Below are positions 42,954 through 51,791 of a stretch of DNA of 64,000 bases, piece by piece. Made by a program: the position numbers and the translations under genes. Source of the DNA: CAZMGT01 sp964565895 (lineage in GTDB: Bacteria > Armatimonadota > Zipacnadia > UBA1398 > CAZMGT01); NCBI GenBank assembly GCA_964565895.1, contig CAZMGT010000005.1:22011-86010 (forward strand). Direction: 5' to 3'. The notes beneath the pieces are model-generated. The model had not been told where the DNA came from. It made no database searches and saw only the letters and a list, made by a program, of their open reading frames with translations. Position 1 is the stretch's first letter; every line of letters starts with the position of its first letter.

Positions 42954-43761
42954 CCACCTGCGAAATGCGCAGGTCGCACACCGTGCTCAGCAGCTGCATC
43001 GCCCGCGCTCCGCTTACGCCAAGGCAGCGCGCAACAAACCGCGCTCCGTCGGCAATCGCCCGCTGAGCAGCCTCGTCAAGCGAATCGCCATGGGCAAGCA
43101 GCGCCACGTGCTCCTCGGTCTCCACAACCACCCGAGGCAAGGGCAGTGGCGGGTTAACCACTGGGCGCAGGCGCACCTCGGCGGCGATTTCGATCCCCTG
43201 GCCGCAAACCTCGCCGTCGCCTTGCCGCGCGTGCACATCGCCCACGGCAAGCAGCCCGCCCTCTACCTGCACGGGCAGGTGCACGCGCGCGCCCCGGCGC
43301 ACGTCGCGCGTGTCTAAGTTGCCCCCGTGGTCGCCCGGGCAGTTGGTGCGCACGGCGCCCGAGGCCGGGGCAACGCCAATTACCCCGAGCAAAGGCTCGA
43401 TCTCCACGCGCAAACCATTGCCGAACTCCGCCACGCCGCCTTCTATCGCGACAAACCGCCGCTCGCGCTCGCCCGTGGCCGGGTCAACCGCGCCGATGAA
43501 CCCGCGCGGGGCAACGGAAATGTCCAAAATCTCCACGCTCAGCGTGCTCCCCGGCGCGGCCCCCTTGACGTAGACCGGGCCCGTGGCGGGGTTCGTCCGC
43601 TCGCGGTCAAGCTCGTCCCACGCCTCAAGGTCCGTTAGCTGCCCGTCGAAGCAGTCGTTCGTCTCTAAAACGACAACGTCGCCGGAGGAGACGGTAATCG
43701 CGGGCGGGTTGTCCGGCGAGAAGCTAAAGATGCGCTGCTCGCGCGACACGCGGTGTTCCAC
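42886..43761 (-). CDS. Acetamidase/formamidase family protein
   Basis: This 291-residue cytoplasmic amidase of the FmdA_AmdA family carries PPAITVSSGDVVVLETNDCFDGQL near the N-terminus, the metal-site segments NCPGDHGGNLDTRD and AVGDVHARQGDGEVCGQGIE, and a C-terminal segment with CDLRISQVVNP. It releases ammonia from formamide, acetamide or similar small amides. The GTG at 43761 has GGAGGTGA seven bases upstream. The frame is open to 43875, but that portion overlaps the FG-GAP gene. It starts seven bases after that gene, so the two are co-transcribed. Confidence 0.92.
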   Translation of the reverse strand: MEHRVSREQRIFSFSPDNPPAITVSSGDVVVLETNDCFDGQLTDLEAWDELDRERTNPATGPVYVKGAAPGSTLSVEILDISVAPRGFIGAVDPATGERERRFVAIEGGVAEFGNGLRVEIEPLLGVIGVAPASGAVRTNCPGDHGGNLDTRDVRRGARVHLPVQVEGGLLAVGDVHARQGDGEVCGQGIEIAAEVRLRPVVNPPLPLPRVVVETEEHVALLAHGDSLDEAAQRAIADGARFVARCLGVSGARAMQLLSTVCDLRISQVVNPQKTVRVCIPKALVPRLFEQ

Positions 43762-43768
43762 GAGCGCC

Positions 43769-45715
43769 TCACCTCCCAGGGGCGAGCGAGATGTTCGCCT
43801 TGTAGTTCGATTCGTTGCACAGGAGGTTGCGCAGCGGCCGATAGGGCTCGGCTGGGGGCTGGCCTTCTGCGGCATAAATGGCGATCTCTTCCGGCGACCA
43901 GGTAAGCACGTTGTCGCGCCCCGTGCCGAACAGGTCCAACGCCGCGCAGCACAGCGTGGGGTGGCCGTCGTCGGGAAACATGACCACGCGCCGCCCGTAG
44001 CCGTCTACCAGCCCCCCTTCCGCGGGATGCGCGGAGAGCAGGAGCAGCTCCGGCGCCTGCCCCGTCCAATTTACCGGGCAGAGCGGGCTGGCGTAGTGCA
44101 TGGGCTCAAGCTCCTCAAGCAGTTGCCCCCGGCAGTCGAAAATGGCCATTATCCCAGGGCAGCCCCAGTAGGTAATCGCGGCAAACTGCACGCCCTGCAC
44201 GTCCTGCCGGAGCTTCGCCGCGGAAAGCTTTTGCACATGCCCCAGCTTGTGCCGCGCGACGATCTTCCCCTCTACGTCGCATAGGACAAACCCCGCGTCG
44301 CCCGCGGCCAGGGCAATGCGTATCTCGCCCTCGCCGAAGTCGCCGATGGCGATGGCGTCGGCGTGGTCCTCCAGCTCCAGCGAAAACAGCTCCTCGCCGT
44401 CGTGGTCAAACAGCGTATAGCCGACCATCAGCTCCTCGCAGCCGTCGCCGTCTACGTCGAAGCTCGTGGGAAAGTGCCCCGTGTTGCACTCCCCCGCCCA
44501 GCGCAGCTCAAGCTTCTCGTCGAACACCCAGAAGTGGGCGTAGCGGTCTTTTAGGACGATGTCCCGCGGCGCGCCCAGGCCGCGCAGGTCCGCAAAGTAT
44601 ATGCTGTCGCCCATCACGCGCTCGAAATACGGCCCGCCCACGAAGCTGTCGCGCCCGCGCGCCGGCGGCGTTGGCGTTGCGGCAATAACCTCCCCGGTCT
44701 CCCCGTCGGCCACGTGCAGGGCAAAGTCCTGGCAAAAAATAACCTCCGCCCGCCCGTCGCCGTCGAGGTCGTGCACCTGAAAGCACAGGTCGGCCGTGGC
44801 GTGCGTGTGCGCGGGGTTCGGCTCGCCCCGCTGCCACAGGATGTTCCCTTCAAGGTCAATCGCCGTGAGGCAGGAGATCATGGAAAAGTTGCCCGAGTCA
44901 ACAAAGCTGCGCTTTTGCGCGACAACGATCTCCAGCTTGCCGTCGCCGTTTAGGTCGCCAAAGCGCAGGTTGCGGTCCGAGCCAAACCCGGGCGTGGCGA
45001 TCGTCCGCAAAAGCTGCGGCTGCGGATAGCTCCTGCGCAGCTCCTCCAGCTCGCCCTGCTCGCGAGCGGTGCGCTCGCGCAGCGCCGTGTGAGCGGCGGC
45101 AGAGGTCGTTACGCAAAACGCGGCAAAGCGCGCGGGAACCTGGGCGAGAAGGCCAACCTTGCCCCCGCGGCGGCCAACGCTCGCCTCAAGCCGCGGGCCG
45201 GGCTCAAACTGGGCGACGGCCTTGCCCCCGCCCAGCGCTACGCGCACCGTGACGTACTCGTCGCTCGGCACCTCGCCCTCCGCGCTGGCGAGGACCTCCT
45301 CGCGCTCGTGCTCGCGCAGAACAAGGGAAAAGCGCCCGCGCTGTACCGCGGCGCAGATGTAGCTGCGGCTGTGCCGATAGCCGACGACCACGCCCACGGG
45401 CCCGGCAAGCGAAAGAGCGCGCAGCTTTACGCTTACCTGGTAATCCTCCCAGCGCTCGTCGCCGCAGACGATGAGCGCGGGCACGGCCTCGGAGAACGTC
45501 GCCTGTTCCAGAACGCGGCGCCCGTCGGCAAACGCCACGCGCCACGTCCCCGGCCCGCGCCGCCAACTGGGGTGTACCGTCGCCTCGCGCCACATCCCCC
45601 GCTCGCGCTGTGGCTCGAGCACGTGGTATTCCCGCGCCGCTGTGTGGTCCTCGTGGATTGGCCCCAGGGGAAAGGCGGAAAAGTCGTCCTCGGCGAGCAC
45701 TACCTCCCGCGGCAC
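43769..45715 (-). CDS. FG-GAP/VCBS-repeat protein, putative carbohydrate-active
   Basis: This protein of 648 residues has no signal peptide. Residues about 1-200 form a lectin-like beta-sandwich (DDFSAFPLGPI, WRREPGTW-type and VGVVVGYRHSRSYICAAV strands) of the kind seen before polysaccharide lyase or DUF1080 modules. Residues about 230-640 hold a beta-propeller with calcium-binding repeats: FGDLNGDGKLEIVVAQ, VHDLDGDGRAEVIF, DVDGDGCEELMVGY. Rhamnogalacturonan-lyase-like enzymes share this layout, but catalytic residues cannot be assigned. The GTG start follows a T7 tract with AGGGAG 11 bases upstream. A calcium-binding propeller without an export signal is odd. Confidence 0.72.
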   Translation of the reverse strand: MPREVVLAEDDFSAFPLGPIHEDHTAAREYHVLEPQRERGMWREATVHPSWRRGPGTWRVAFADGRRVLEQATFSEAVPALIVCGDERWEDYQVSVKLRALSLAGPVGVVVGYRHSRSYICAAVQRGRFSLVLREHEREEVLASAEGEVPSDEYVTVRVALGGGKAVAQFEPGPRLEASVGRRGGKVGLLAQVPARFAAFCVTTSAAAHTALRERTAREQGELEELRRSYPQPQLLRTIATPGFGSDRNLRFGDLNGDGKLEIVVAQKRSFVDSGNFSMISCLTAIDLEGNILWQRGEPNPAHTHATADLCFQVHDLDGDGRAEVIFCQDFALHVADGETGEVIAATPTPPARGRDSFVGGPYFERVMGDSIYFADLRGLGAPRDIVLKDRYAHFWVFDEKLELRWAGECNTGHFPTSFDVDGDGCEELMVGYTLFDHDGEELFSLELEDHADAIAIGDFGEGEIRIALAAGDAGFVLCDVEGKIVARHKLGHVQKLSAAKLRQDVQGVQFAAITYWGCPGIMAIFDCRGQLLEELEPMHYASPLCPVNWTGQAPELLLLSAHPAEGGLVDGYGRRVVMFPDDGHPTLCCAALDLFGTGRDNVLTWSPEEIAIYAAEGQPPAEPYRPLRNLLCNESNYKANISLAPGR

Positions 45716-45796
45716 AAAAAAACCACTCCCTGCCCGTGCAAAAAGCCTGTTGTGCGGGGGGTTCGCCGATGGGGGTTGCTGCGCCTGCTCCGCCGG

Positions 45797-48355
45797 CTAC
45801 TGCGCGGGCGAAGCGGCAAGCTCTTCCTTAAACCGCTCTAGCTCAACGAGCAAGTCCTGGAGGTCCGTTAGCCAGCGGCGGGCGGCGTCGAAGTCGTCGT
45901 TCGTCGCCGCGCGGGCGAGCTCCTCGGCCACCGCGGTAATCCCCTGCGCCCCGAGGTTCGCCGCCCCGCCCTTCAGCCGCGCGGCGACCACGTCTACCGT
46001 TTGCTTGTCGCCGCTCGCTACCGCCTCGGAAAGCTCGCGCAGGTCGGACTTTATCTCCTCCACGAAATCGTCGAGCACCGCCTTATAGAACTCCGGGTCG
46101 CCCTCAAGCTGCAGCCGCTGCAGCGCGCTTTTCACGTCGTCCACCGCCAGGCGCGCCTTGCTCACCATGCGCCGCAGCTTCTCCACGAGCATCGCCCCGT
46201 CAATGGGCTTGACCATGTAGTCGTTTACCCCGGTGTGAATAGCGCTGGTTACCGACTCGCGGTCGGCCACCGCGGAGCACACCATAATGGGCAGCTTTGC
46301 CGTGCGCGGGTCGTCGCGCAAGCGGTTGATGAACTCGATCCCGTCCATTCCGGGCATCATAATGTCCGTAACCACGGCGTCGAAGCGGCCGTTGTCGATC
46401 TCCCGCAGAGCCTCTTCCGCGGAGGAGACAGCGACGACGTCCATCCCCGCGTTGCCCAAGATGCGCTCCATGAGCACGCGGGAGACCTTGTCGTCGTCAA
46501 CGACAAGCACGCGCAGGCTGCGCTGGGGTGCGCGGCGGATATCGCGCGGGGGCTGGGGCTTGGCCTGCGGTTCGGGCTTTGTCTCCGCTGGCGCCGGGGT
46601 TTCCCCGACGACCACGGCCGCCGCTTCGGGCTGCGCGGGCGCGCGCTTTGCCTTGCGCGGCGCGGGAACGTGCTGGAGCACCTCCTCGAGCGTCGTTTCG
46701 CCGGCCAGCGCCTTGCGCAGGCCGACGTCGAACATAGACACCATGCCCTCCTCGCGCGCCGCCTCAAGCAGCTCCTCCTCCGTGGCCCCGGCGTTGATCA
46801 TCTCGCGAATGCGGTCGGAGACGACAAGCAGCTCATATACCACCGTTCGCCCGGAAAACCCCGTCTCGTCGCATACGACGCAGCCCTTGCCCCGGCAAAA
46901 CTCCCCCTCCAAGCACTTGCCCGTATACTCCTCCACGCGGGCGAGCGCCGCTTCCGAGGGCTTGTACGGCTCGCGGCACTCCTCGCAGTTGCGCCGCACA
47001 AGCCGCTGAGCAATGACCAAGCTCAGCGACGAGGCGATGAGGTAGCTGTCGATCCCAATATCCACCAGGCGGGTGATCGTGGACACGGCGTCGTTGGTGT
47101 GCAGGGTGGAGAGCACGAGGTGGCCGGTGAGCGCCGCGCGCATGGCCACCTGCGCCGTCTCCGCGTCGCGAATCTCGCCAACCATGACCACGTCCGGGTC
47201 CTGGCGCAAAATCGAGCGCAGCCCCGCGGCAAACGTCATCCCCGCGGCCTCGAGCACCTGCACCTGGTTAATCCCCGGCAAATAACGCTCGATCGGGTCC
47301 TCGATGGTCACGATGTTGCTCCGCGCGCTGCGCACCATCATCAGGCAGGTATAGAGCGTGGTCGTCTTCCCGCTGCCCGTGGGGCCGGTAACCAAGATGC
47401 ACCCCTGCGGCTGGCGCAGGGCGCGCTCGATCGTCTCCCGCGCGTCCTCCAAAAATCCCGCTTCCTCGAGCGTGGTTACCCCGCCCACGTGGTCCAAAAT
47501 GCGCAGCACGGCCTTCTCCCCAAACGCCGTGGGCAGCGTGGACACGCGAATATCAATCGTCCGGTCGCGATAGCGAATTTTCATGTGCCCGTCCTGGGGC
47601 AGCCGGCGCTCGGTAATGTCCATCTCCGCCATAACCTTAATGCGGGTAATCACCGCGGTGTGGGTATAAGAGGGGAGGAGCATTGCGTCGCGCAGCACGC
47701 CGTCCACCCGATAGCGCACCTGCACGCCTTCTTCGCGGGGCTCGATGTGAATATCGCTTGCGCGGGAGTCGATCGCCTCGGCGATGATCGTGCTCACGAT
47801 CTTTACCGTGGGCGCGGAGGGGCTCTCTAGCCCTTCGATGACGAAGTTTTCCGCCTGGGTGTTGAGAAAGCGAAAGTCCTTGCGCGTGCCCAGTTGTTTG
47901 ACCAGGCTTTCGATCATGTCCTGAGTGCCAAACTGGTCGGCAAGCACGTTCATGAGCACGCCGTGGTCGGCAAGCGCGGGCTCGATATGAACGCCGAGGC
48001 GCTCGCGGGCGAGGTCTAGCGCGGTGAGGTTCGTCGGGTCGGACATGGCAAGCAGGAGCTTACCCTGGCTGTCGCGCACGGGGAGCACCTTGTAGCCCTG
48101 GCAGAACCCGGGGGGCAAGGCGCTAATCGCTTCCTCGTCCGGCACAAGCTGGCCGGGCTCGAGCATGCGCATCCCCGTCTGCTCGGCGAGGGCCTTGGCG
48201 ATCTCGTCCGAGGTGGCAAAGCCCAGCTCACACAGCAGCTCGCCCAGGGGGCGTTTGCGCGTCTTCTGTACGGTTAGCGCGTGGTTAAGCTGCTCCTCGG
48301 TAATGACCCCTGCGGAGACAAGTATCTCGCCGAGCTTCCTGCCCAACAGGAACAC
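45797..48355 (-). CDS. PilB/GspE-type ATPase fused to a receiver and degenerate HPt domain
   Basis: This protein has 852 residues. The N-terminal MshEN/GspE-N domain (about 1-150) begins GRKLGEILVSAGVITEEQL. The ATPase core (about 180-560) has Walker A GPTGSGKTTT, Asp box, Walker B and His box (HLVLSTLHTND), plus the four-cysteine zinc motif (CEEC, CVVC). This is the type IV pilus extension motor. A Pro/Ala-rich linker (about 585-635) leads to an intact receiver (VVDDDK, VVTDIMMPGMDG, VCSA, VKP) and a C-terminal helical HPt-like domain. In the HPt motif (AARLKGGAANLGA) the phosphorylatable histidine is alanine. GTG start; ribosome site weak. Pilus extension may be controlled by phosphorylation of the fused receiver. 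Confidence 0.92.
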   Translation of the reverse strand: MFLLGRKLGEILVSAGVITEEQLNHALTVQKTRKRPLGELLCELGFATSDEIAKALAEQTGMRMLEPGQLVPDEEAISALPPGFCQGYKVLPVRDSQGKLLLAMSDPTNLTALDLARERLGVHIEPALADHGVLMNVLADQFGTQDMIESLVKQLGTRKDFRFLNTQAENFVIEGLESPSAPTVKIVSTIIAEAIDSRASDIHIEPREEGVQVRYRVDGVLRDAMLLPSYTHTAVITRIKVMAEMDITERRLPQDGHMKIRYRDRTIDIRVSTLPTAFGEKAVLRILDHVGGVTTLEEAGFLEDARETIERALRQPQGCILVTGPTGSGKTTTLYTCLMMVRSARSNIVTIEDPIERYLPGINQVQVLEAAGMTFAAGLRSILRQDPDVVMVGEIRDAETAQVAMRAALTGHLVLSTLHTNDAVSTITRLVDIGIDSYLIASSLSLVIAQRLVRRNCEECREPYKPSEAALARVEEYTGKCLEGEFCRGKGCVVCDETGFSGRTVVYELLVVSDRIREMINAGATEEELLEAAREEGMVSMFDVGLRKALAGETTLEEVLQHVPAPRKAKRAPAQPEAAAVVVGETPAPAETKPEPQAKPQPPRDIRRAPQRSLRVLVVDDDKVSRVLMERILGNAGMDVVAVSSAEEALREIDNGRFDAVVTDIMMPGMDGIEFINRLRDDPRTAKLPIMVCSAVADRESVTSAIHTGVNDYMVKPIDGAMLVEKLRRMVSKARLAVDDVKSALQRLQLEGDPEFYKAVLDDFVEEIKSDLRELSEAVASGDKQTVDVVAARLKGGAANLGAQGITAVAEELARAATNDDFDAARRWLTDLQDLLVELERFKEELAASPAQ

Positions 48356-48658
48356 CCCGTTGCCAGCTCCGCCAGCCCTGGCTTTGCCGCACGCTTATTA
48401 TAAATCAACTACTGCGCCAATTGTCTGGCTCATCGCGCGGTTGCCCGCCGCGCGAGGACGGTTGCCCGGCCGGCCGCGCCAGCCGCTCCAGCCGCAGCAG
48501 CCTGTCGCGCGGTTCCTCCGCGGGCGGGCGCCCCGCGCAGCGGTCCGCTGCTCGCCCCGTCTGGCCTGCAGGTTGCGCGGCCGCGAAGGTATTTTGCCGG
48601 CTGTGCAAAAAACGGCCCGAGGCTTGCTTGGTTCCTTTTTTTCCGAGGAGGTGCCCCC
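48356..48658. other. Divergent intergenic region
   Basis: About 303 bases separate the PilB fusion and the heparinase-like gene. They hold a minus-strand TATAAT (48397-48402) and, at 48643-48650, a T-rich run just before the heparinase ribosome site. The GC-rich middle shows no gene, RNA or clear hairpin terminator. Confidence 0.5.
48397..48402 (-). promoter_or_regulatory. Candidate -10 box of the PilB-REC gene
   Basis: A perfect TATAAT on the minus strand, 41 bases from the GTG start. The sequence about 17 bases upstream (GACAAT) is only a weak -35, so an activator may be needed. Confidence 0.45.
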
Positions 48659-51154
48659 TTGTCCCGCCCTCTTGCCGACCTTGCGCGGGGCGCACGCCCT
48701 GCGCAGCGCGTGGCGGTTGTTGCGGCGGTTTTCCTTGCCCTGCAAAGCGCTGCCTGGGCAGCGGCCGCGGTAATCGGTTCTGAGGCGCGGCTGCCCGACG
48801 ACCCGCGGGAATATTACGCGCGCTTCGTTACCTTTCGCCCGCCCGATGGCGCGGTGGTTAAGCTAAACCCACCGCGCTTTTGCTGGCCCTATGTTCCGGA
48901 GATCTTTCCCGAAAAGGGCAAATATCCCGCCCAGCAGCGGTTTGCCCTGCAGGTGTCTCGCACGGCGGACTTTGCCCAGCCGGAAATCGTTGTTCGCGAC
49001 ACGCCGTTTAACTTCTACAACACCCTGCCCCCGCTGAGCGCCCCCGGGCGCTGGTTTTGGCGTGTGGGCTATAACGTGGGCACGCCCCGCGAGCGCTGGA
49101 GCGCCGTGCGCTCGTTCGTTATCGCTTCGGACGCCGTGGTCTGGGATCGCTCCGCCCTCGCCGAGCCGGGCAAGTTTCTCCGCGGCCACCCCCGCTTGTG
49201 CTTTAACCGCGACAATTGGGAGCGGATAAAGGCCCTAAAGGACAACGACCCCGAAAGCGCGGAGATTTTTCGCAGCGCGATAGCGTTCGCCGATCGCGCG
49301 CTTTTAAAGCCCTGGTGGAAGAACTTCCCCCGCGACGACTCCCGGCCCATGTCCTACATGGCTATGGGGCGCGATATGGCCTACGTCGCCTTTGCCTATC
49401 GCTTCACGCGCGACCCAAAGTATGCCGGTGTGCTCGAGCGCGCGGTGCAAATGGCCGCTTGGCCCAAGGGCGGCTACGCTTCGCCCGAAGGCGCGGGCGC
49501 CGAGGACAAGTGGGAGACGCATCTTACGGAGTACCTTGCCCTTATCCTCGACTGGCTGTGGGACGACTTTACCGAGGCCCAGCGAAAGACGCTGATTAAC
49601 TCCCTGAGCTGGCGCATCGAGCACACAATAAACAGCTTCGCCTGGCACCGCAGCGGCGGGCGAAGGATGTCCCTCGGCTCAGTGGCCACCCTATGCTACA
49701 GCCACCCGTTTGAGAACCTCATGGTTACCATTCCCGGGTGCATCGCCATTTACGAGCACAGCGCCGCGGCGCGCTTGGGGCTTAACCTGGGGATTAACTA
49801 TCTCATCGGGGTAACCAACGGCTTCGGGCGCGACGGCGGGTGGAACGAGGGCCCGGGCTATGGCAACGGCAAAATGAAGTGGCTCATGGACGCCGTGCTT
49901 TACTGCAACTTTGCCTTTCCCCAGTTGCACCTGGAGAAAAACCCGCTGCTTGCCGAGCTCGGCGACTTCTTCTGCCGCATTACTCCTGTGGGCATGCAGC
50001 ACAGCTCGTTCGGCAACCGCGCCTATCATTTCCGCGACTGGACCGCGGGGCGAATGTGCAACATGCGCCGGCTGGCGTTTTTGCTCAACGACGGCCGGTT
50101 TTTGGCTAACTACGAAAACTCCGCTCGGCTCTTGGGCAGCCGTTATCGCAGCTCGTTTACGTTCCACCACTGGCAGGAATATGTGCTCCCCTACTACTAC
50201 CGCCGGCCCAAGCCCGAGCTGGAAAAGCAGCTTGTAAAGGTCTACAAAACCTGCGGCTGGGTTACGGCAACGACGCGTCCCCCCAGCTCCCTCGACGCCT
50301 ACCCCCAAGCCGTGGGCATTACCTTTCACTGCCGCCCCGCGGGGGGCTACAGCCATTCGTTTTGGAGCGAAGGCGCGTTCGATATCTTCGCCTACGGCCA
50401 GGTCATCGCCCACGGCGGCGGCTCAACAAACAACGGCGACCGCCACGCAAACGACACCATGAGCCACAACACCATCCTCGTCGACGGCCACGGCCAATAT
50501 CAGGACATCCTCTGCGGCAGGAGAAAGCGCGCGGGCTATATTTCCGCCTTCGCCCAAGGCAAGAACTTCGTCTATTGGGCGGGCGACGCGACAAACGCCT
50601 ACCAAACCGTGCCCTATCTGCGGCGCTTTGTGCGCCACGTGCTGTTTGTGCGCGGGCGCTATTTTGTCATCTTCGACGACCTGGAGACGGAGCCGGGCCA
50701 CCCCGCACGGTTTACCTGGCTATACCACTTTGCTCCGGCGGCAAAGGTCAGTTTCGACAGCGCGCGCTTTCGCATTAGCTACGCCATTGGCAAAACGCGG
50801 GTAACGCTCGCGCACATCTGCCGGCCCGAAGACCTTCAGTTTGAGGACCGCCAAGGCGTCGACGGCTTGCGCAACCCGCTCACGGGGCGCGACTTTCTCA
50901 CACGCTGGAGGGAGTACGGTCGAGGCGTGCTCTTTGCCCACAACTTCTGGATCACAAACCGCACGCCGGCGACGCAGCGGCAGTTTCTCGCGGTGATCTA
51001 TCCCTACCGCAGCGGCGCCCCCGCTCCGCAAATTACGAGGATCAACGACCATACCGTGCGCGTGGAAGACGGGGAGCGGGTCGATGTGCTGACCTTCGAC
51101 AGGCAATTTGCGGGCGAAGCGGACATTTTCGTAGACTTTCGCGCTCTGCGCTAG
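48659..51154 (+). CDS. Heparinase II/III-like polysaccharide lyase with DUF4962 N-terminus
   Basis: This protein of 831 residues starts at TTG with GGAGGTG five bases upstream. A signal peptide covers about residues 1-36. A beta-sandwich resembling DUF4962 (about 45-170: FRPPDGAVVKLNPPRFCWPY, then the fibronectin-like WFWRVGYNVGTP) precedes an alpha/alpha-toroid (about 175-560: HPRLCFNRDNWERIK, WNEGPGYGNG). A C-terminal heparinase II/III beta-sheet domain (HANDTMSHNTILVDGHGQ, FIFDDLE-type) ends it. Family enzymes cleave uronic-acid-containing polysaccharides such as heparin-like glycans or alginate by beta-elimination. It is most likely periplasmic or secreted, and it faces away from the PilB fusion. 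Confidence 0.88.
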   Translation: MSRPLADLARGARPAQRVAVVAAVFLALQSAAWAAAAVIGSEARLPDDPREYYARFVTFRPPDGAVVKLNPPRFCWPYVPEIFPEKGKYPAQQRFALQVSRTADFAQPEIVVRDTPFNFYNTLPPLSAPGRWFWRVGYNVGTPRERWSAVRSFVIASDAVVWDRSALAEPGKFLRGHPRLCFNRDNWERIKALKDNDPESAEIFRSAIAFADRALLKPWWKNFPRDDSRPMSYMAMGRDMAYVAFAYRFTRDPKYAGVLERAVQMAAWPKGGYASPEGAGAEDKWETHLTEYLALILDWLWDDFTEAQRKTLINSLSWRIEHTINSFAWHRSGGRRMSLGSVATLCYSHPFENLMVTIPGCIAIYEHSAAARLGLNLGINYLIGVTNGFGRDGGWNEGPGYGNGKMKWLMDAVLYCNFAFPQLHLEKNPLLAELGDFFCRITPVGMQHSSFGNRAYHFRDWTAGRMCNMRRLAFLLNDGRFLANYENSARLLGSRYRSSFTFHHWQEYVLPYYYRRPKPELEKQLVKVYKTCGWVTATTRPPSSLDAYPQAVGITFHCRPAGGYSHSFWSEGAFDIFAYGQVIAHGGGSTNNGDRHANDTMSHNTILVDGHGQYQDILCGRRKRAGYISAFAQGKNFVYWAGDATNAYQTVPYLRRFVRHVLFVRGRYFVIFDDLETEPGHPARFTWLYHFAPAAKVSFDSARFRISYAIGKTRVTLAHICRPEDLQFEDRQGVDGLRNPLTGRDFLTRWREYGRGVLFAHNFWITNRTPATQRQFLAVIYPYRSGAPAPQITRINDHTVRVEDGERVDVLTFDRQFAGEADIFVDFRALR

Positions 51155-51281
51155 GCGCAACACGCAGTACACTTGTTGAGGCAAAAGTGTCTAAGAGATC
51201 GGGGGCTGGGGCGCAAGCGGAAAATCTCACGCTGGCCTGCGGCGGCTGGCCAGTGGCCGCCGCGCGGAAGGGCATTGTTCG

Positions 51282-51788
51282 TTGAACGCCGAACACGAGC
51301 GCAAAATGGCCGCCACGGACAGCGTTCAGGTAACGATTCGCGAGTGCCAGGCGGTGGACTTGCCCGACGTGTTCGCCGTCGCCCAGCGCAGCTTCCGCCT
51401 GCCCTACTCGCAGGACACTCTCGTTACCTATCTCCAGCGCGCGCGGGGAGGGTTTCTCGTCGCCGAGGTTGAGGGGAAAATCGCCGGTTTTGTTGTGGCA
51501 ACCAGCCCGGTGGTCACCATCCTCGGCGGGCGCACGGGGGAGATCGCCCTCGTCGCCGTGGACGAGCCCTATCGCCGCGCGGGCATTGGCCGGCGGCTCA
51601 TGCGCGCCGGCATGGAGCTTCTGCGCAACCGCGGCATGCGCTGGGTGCGCCTGCACGTGGAAACAGGCAACCACGCCGCTATCTCGCTCTATCAGAAGCT
51701 GGGGTTTGCCGTGGAGCGCGTCGTCCCCGGATATTACCGCGACGGCACGGATGCCTTTCAGATGATCTGTTGCCTGGAGGAGGTGTGA
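51282..51788 (+). CDS. RimI-like GNAT N-acetyltransferase
   Basis: This 168-residue GNAT acetyltransferase uses acetyl-CoA through the VDEPYRRAGIGRRLM pantetheine/pyrophosphate loop. LHVETGNHAAISLYQKLGFAVERVVPGYY is typical of RimI, which acetylates the N-terminus of ribosomal protein S18 and other proteins. I use the TTG at 51282, which has GGAAGGG upstream; an ATG at 51306 without a good site would give 160 residues. The stop is three bases before the glycoside-hydrolase-like gene. Confidence 0.88.
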   Translation: MNAEHERKMAATDSVQVTIRECQAVDLPDVFAVAQRSFRLPYSQDTLVTYLQRARGGFLVAEVEGKIAGFVVATSPVVTILGGRTGEIALVAVDEPYRRAGIGRRLMRAGMELLRNRGMRWVRLHVETGNHAAISLYQKLGFAVERVVPGYYRDGTDAFQMICCLEEV

Positions 51789-51791
51789 GCG

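Noticed and set aside
46001..47830. Plus-strand frame of 609 codons opposite the PilB fusion
   Set aside because: The minus-strand protein is unmistakable; the plus frame has His/Arg/Leu-rich composition typical of antisense shadows.
51163..51205. Terminator after the heparinase-like gene
   Set aside because: A 6-bp inverted repeat (ACACTT/AAGTGT) exists, but there is no T tract after it.
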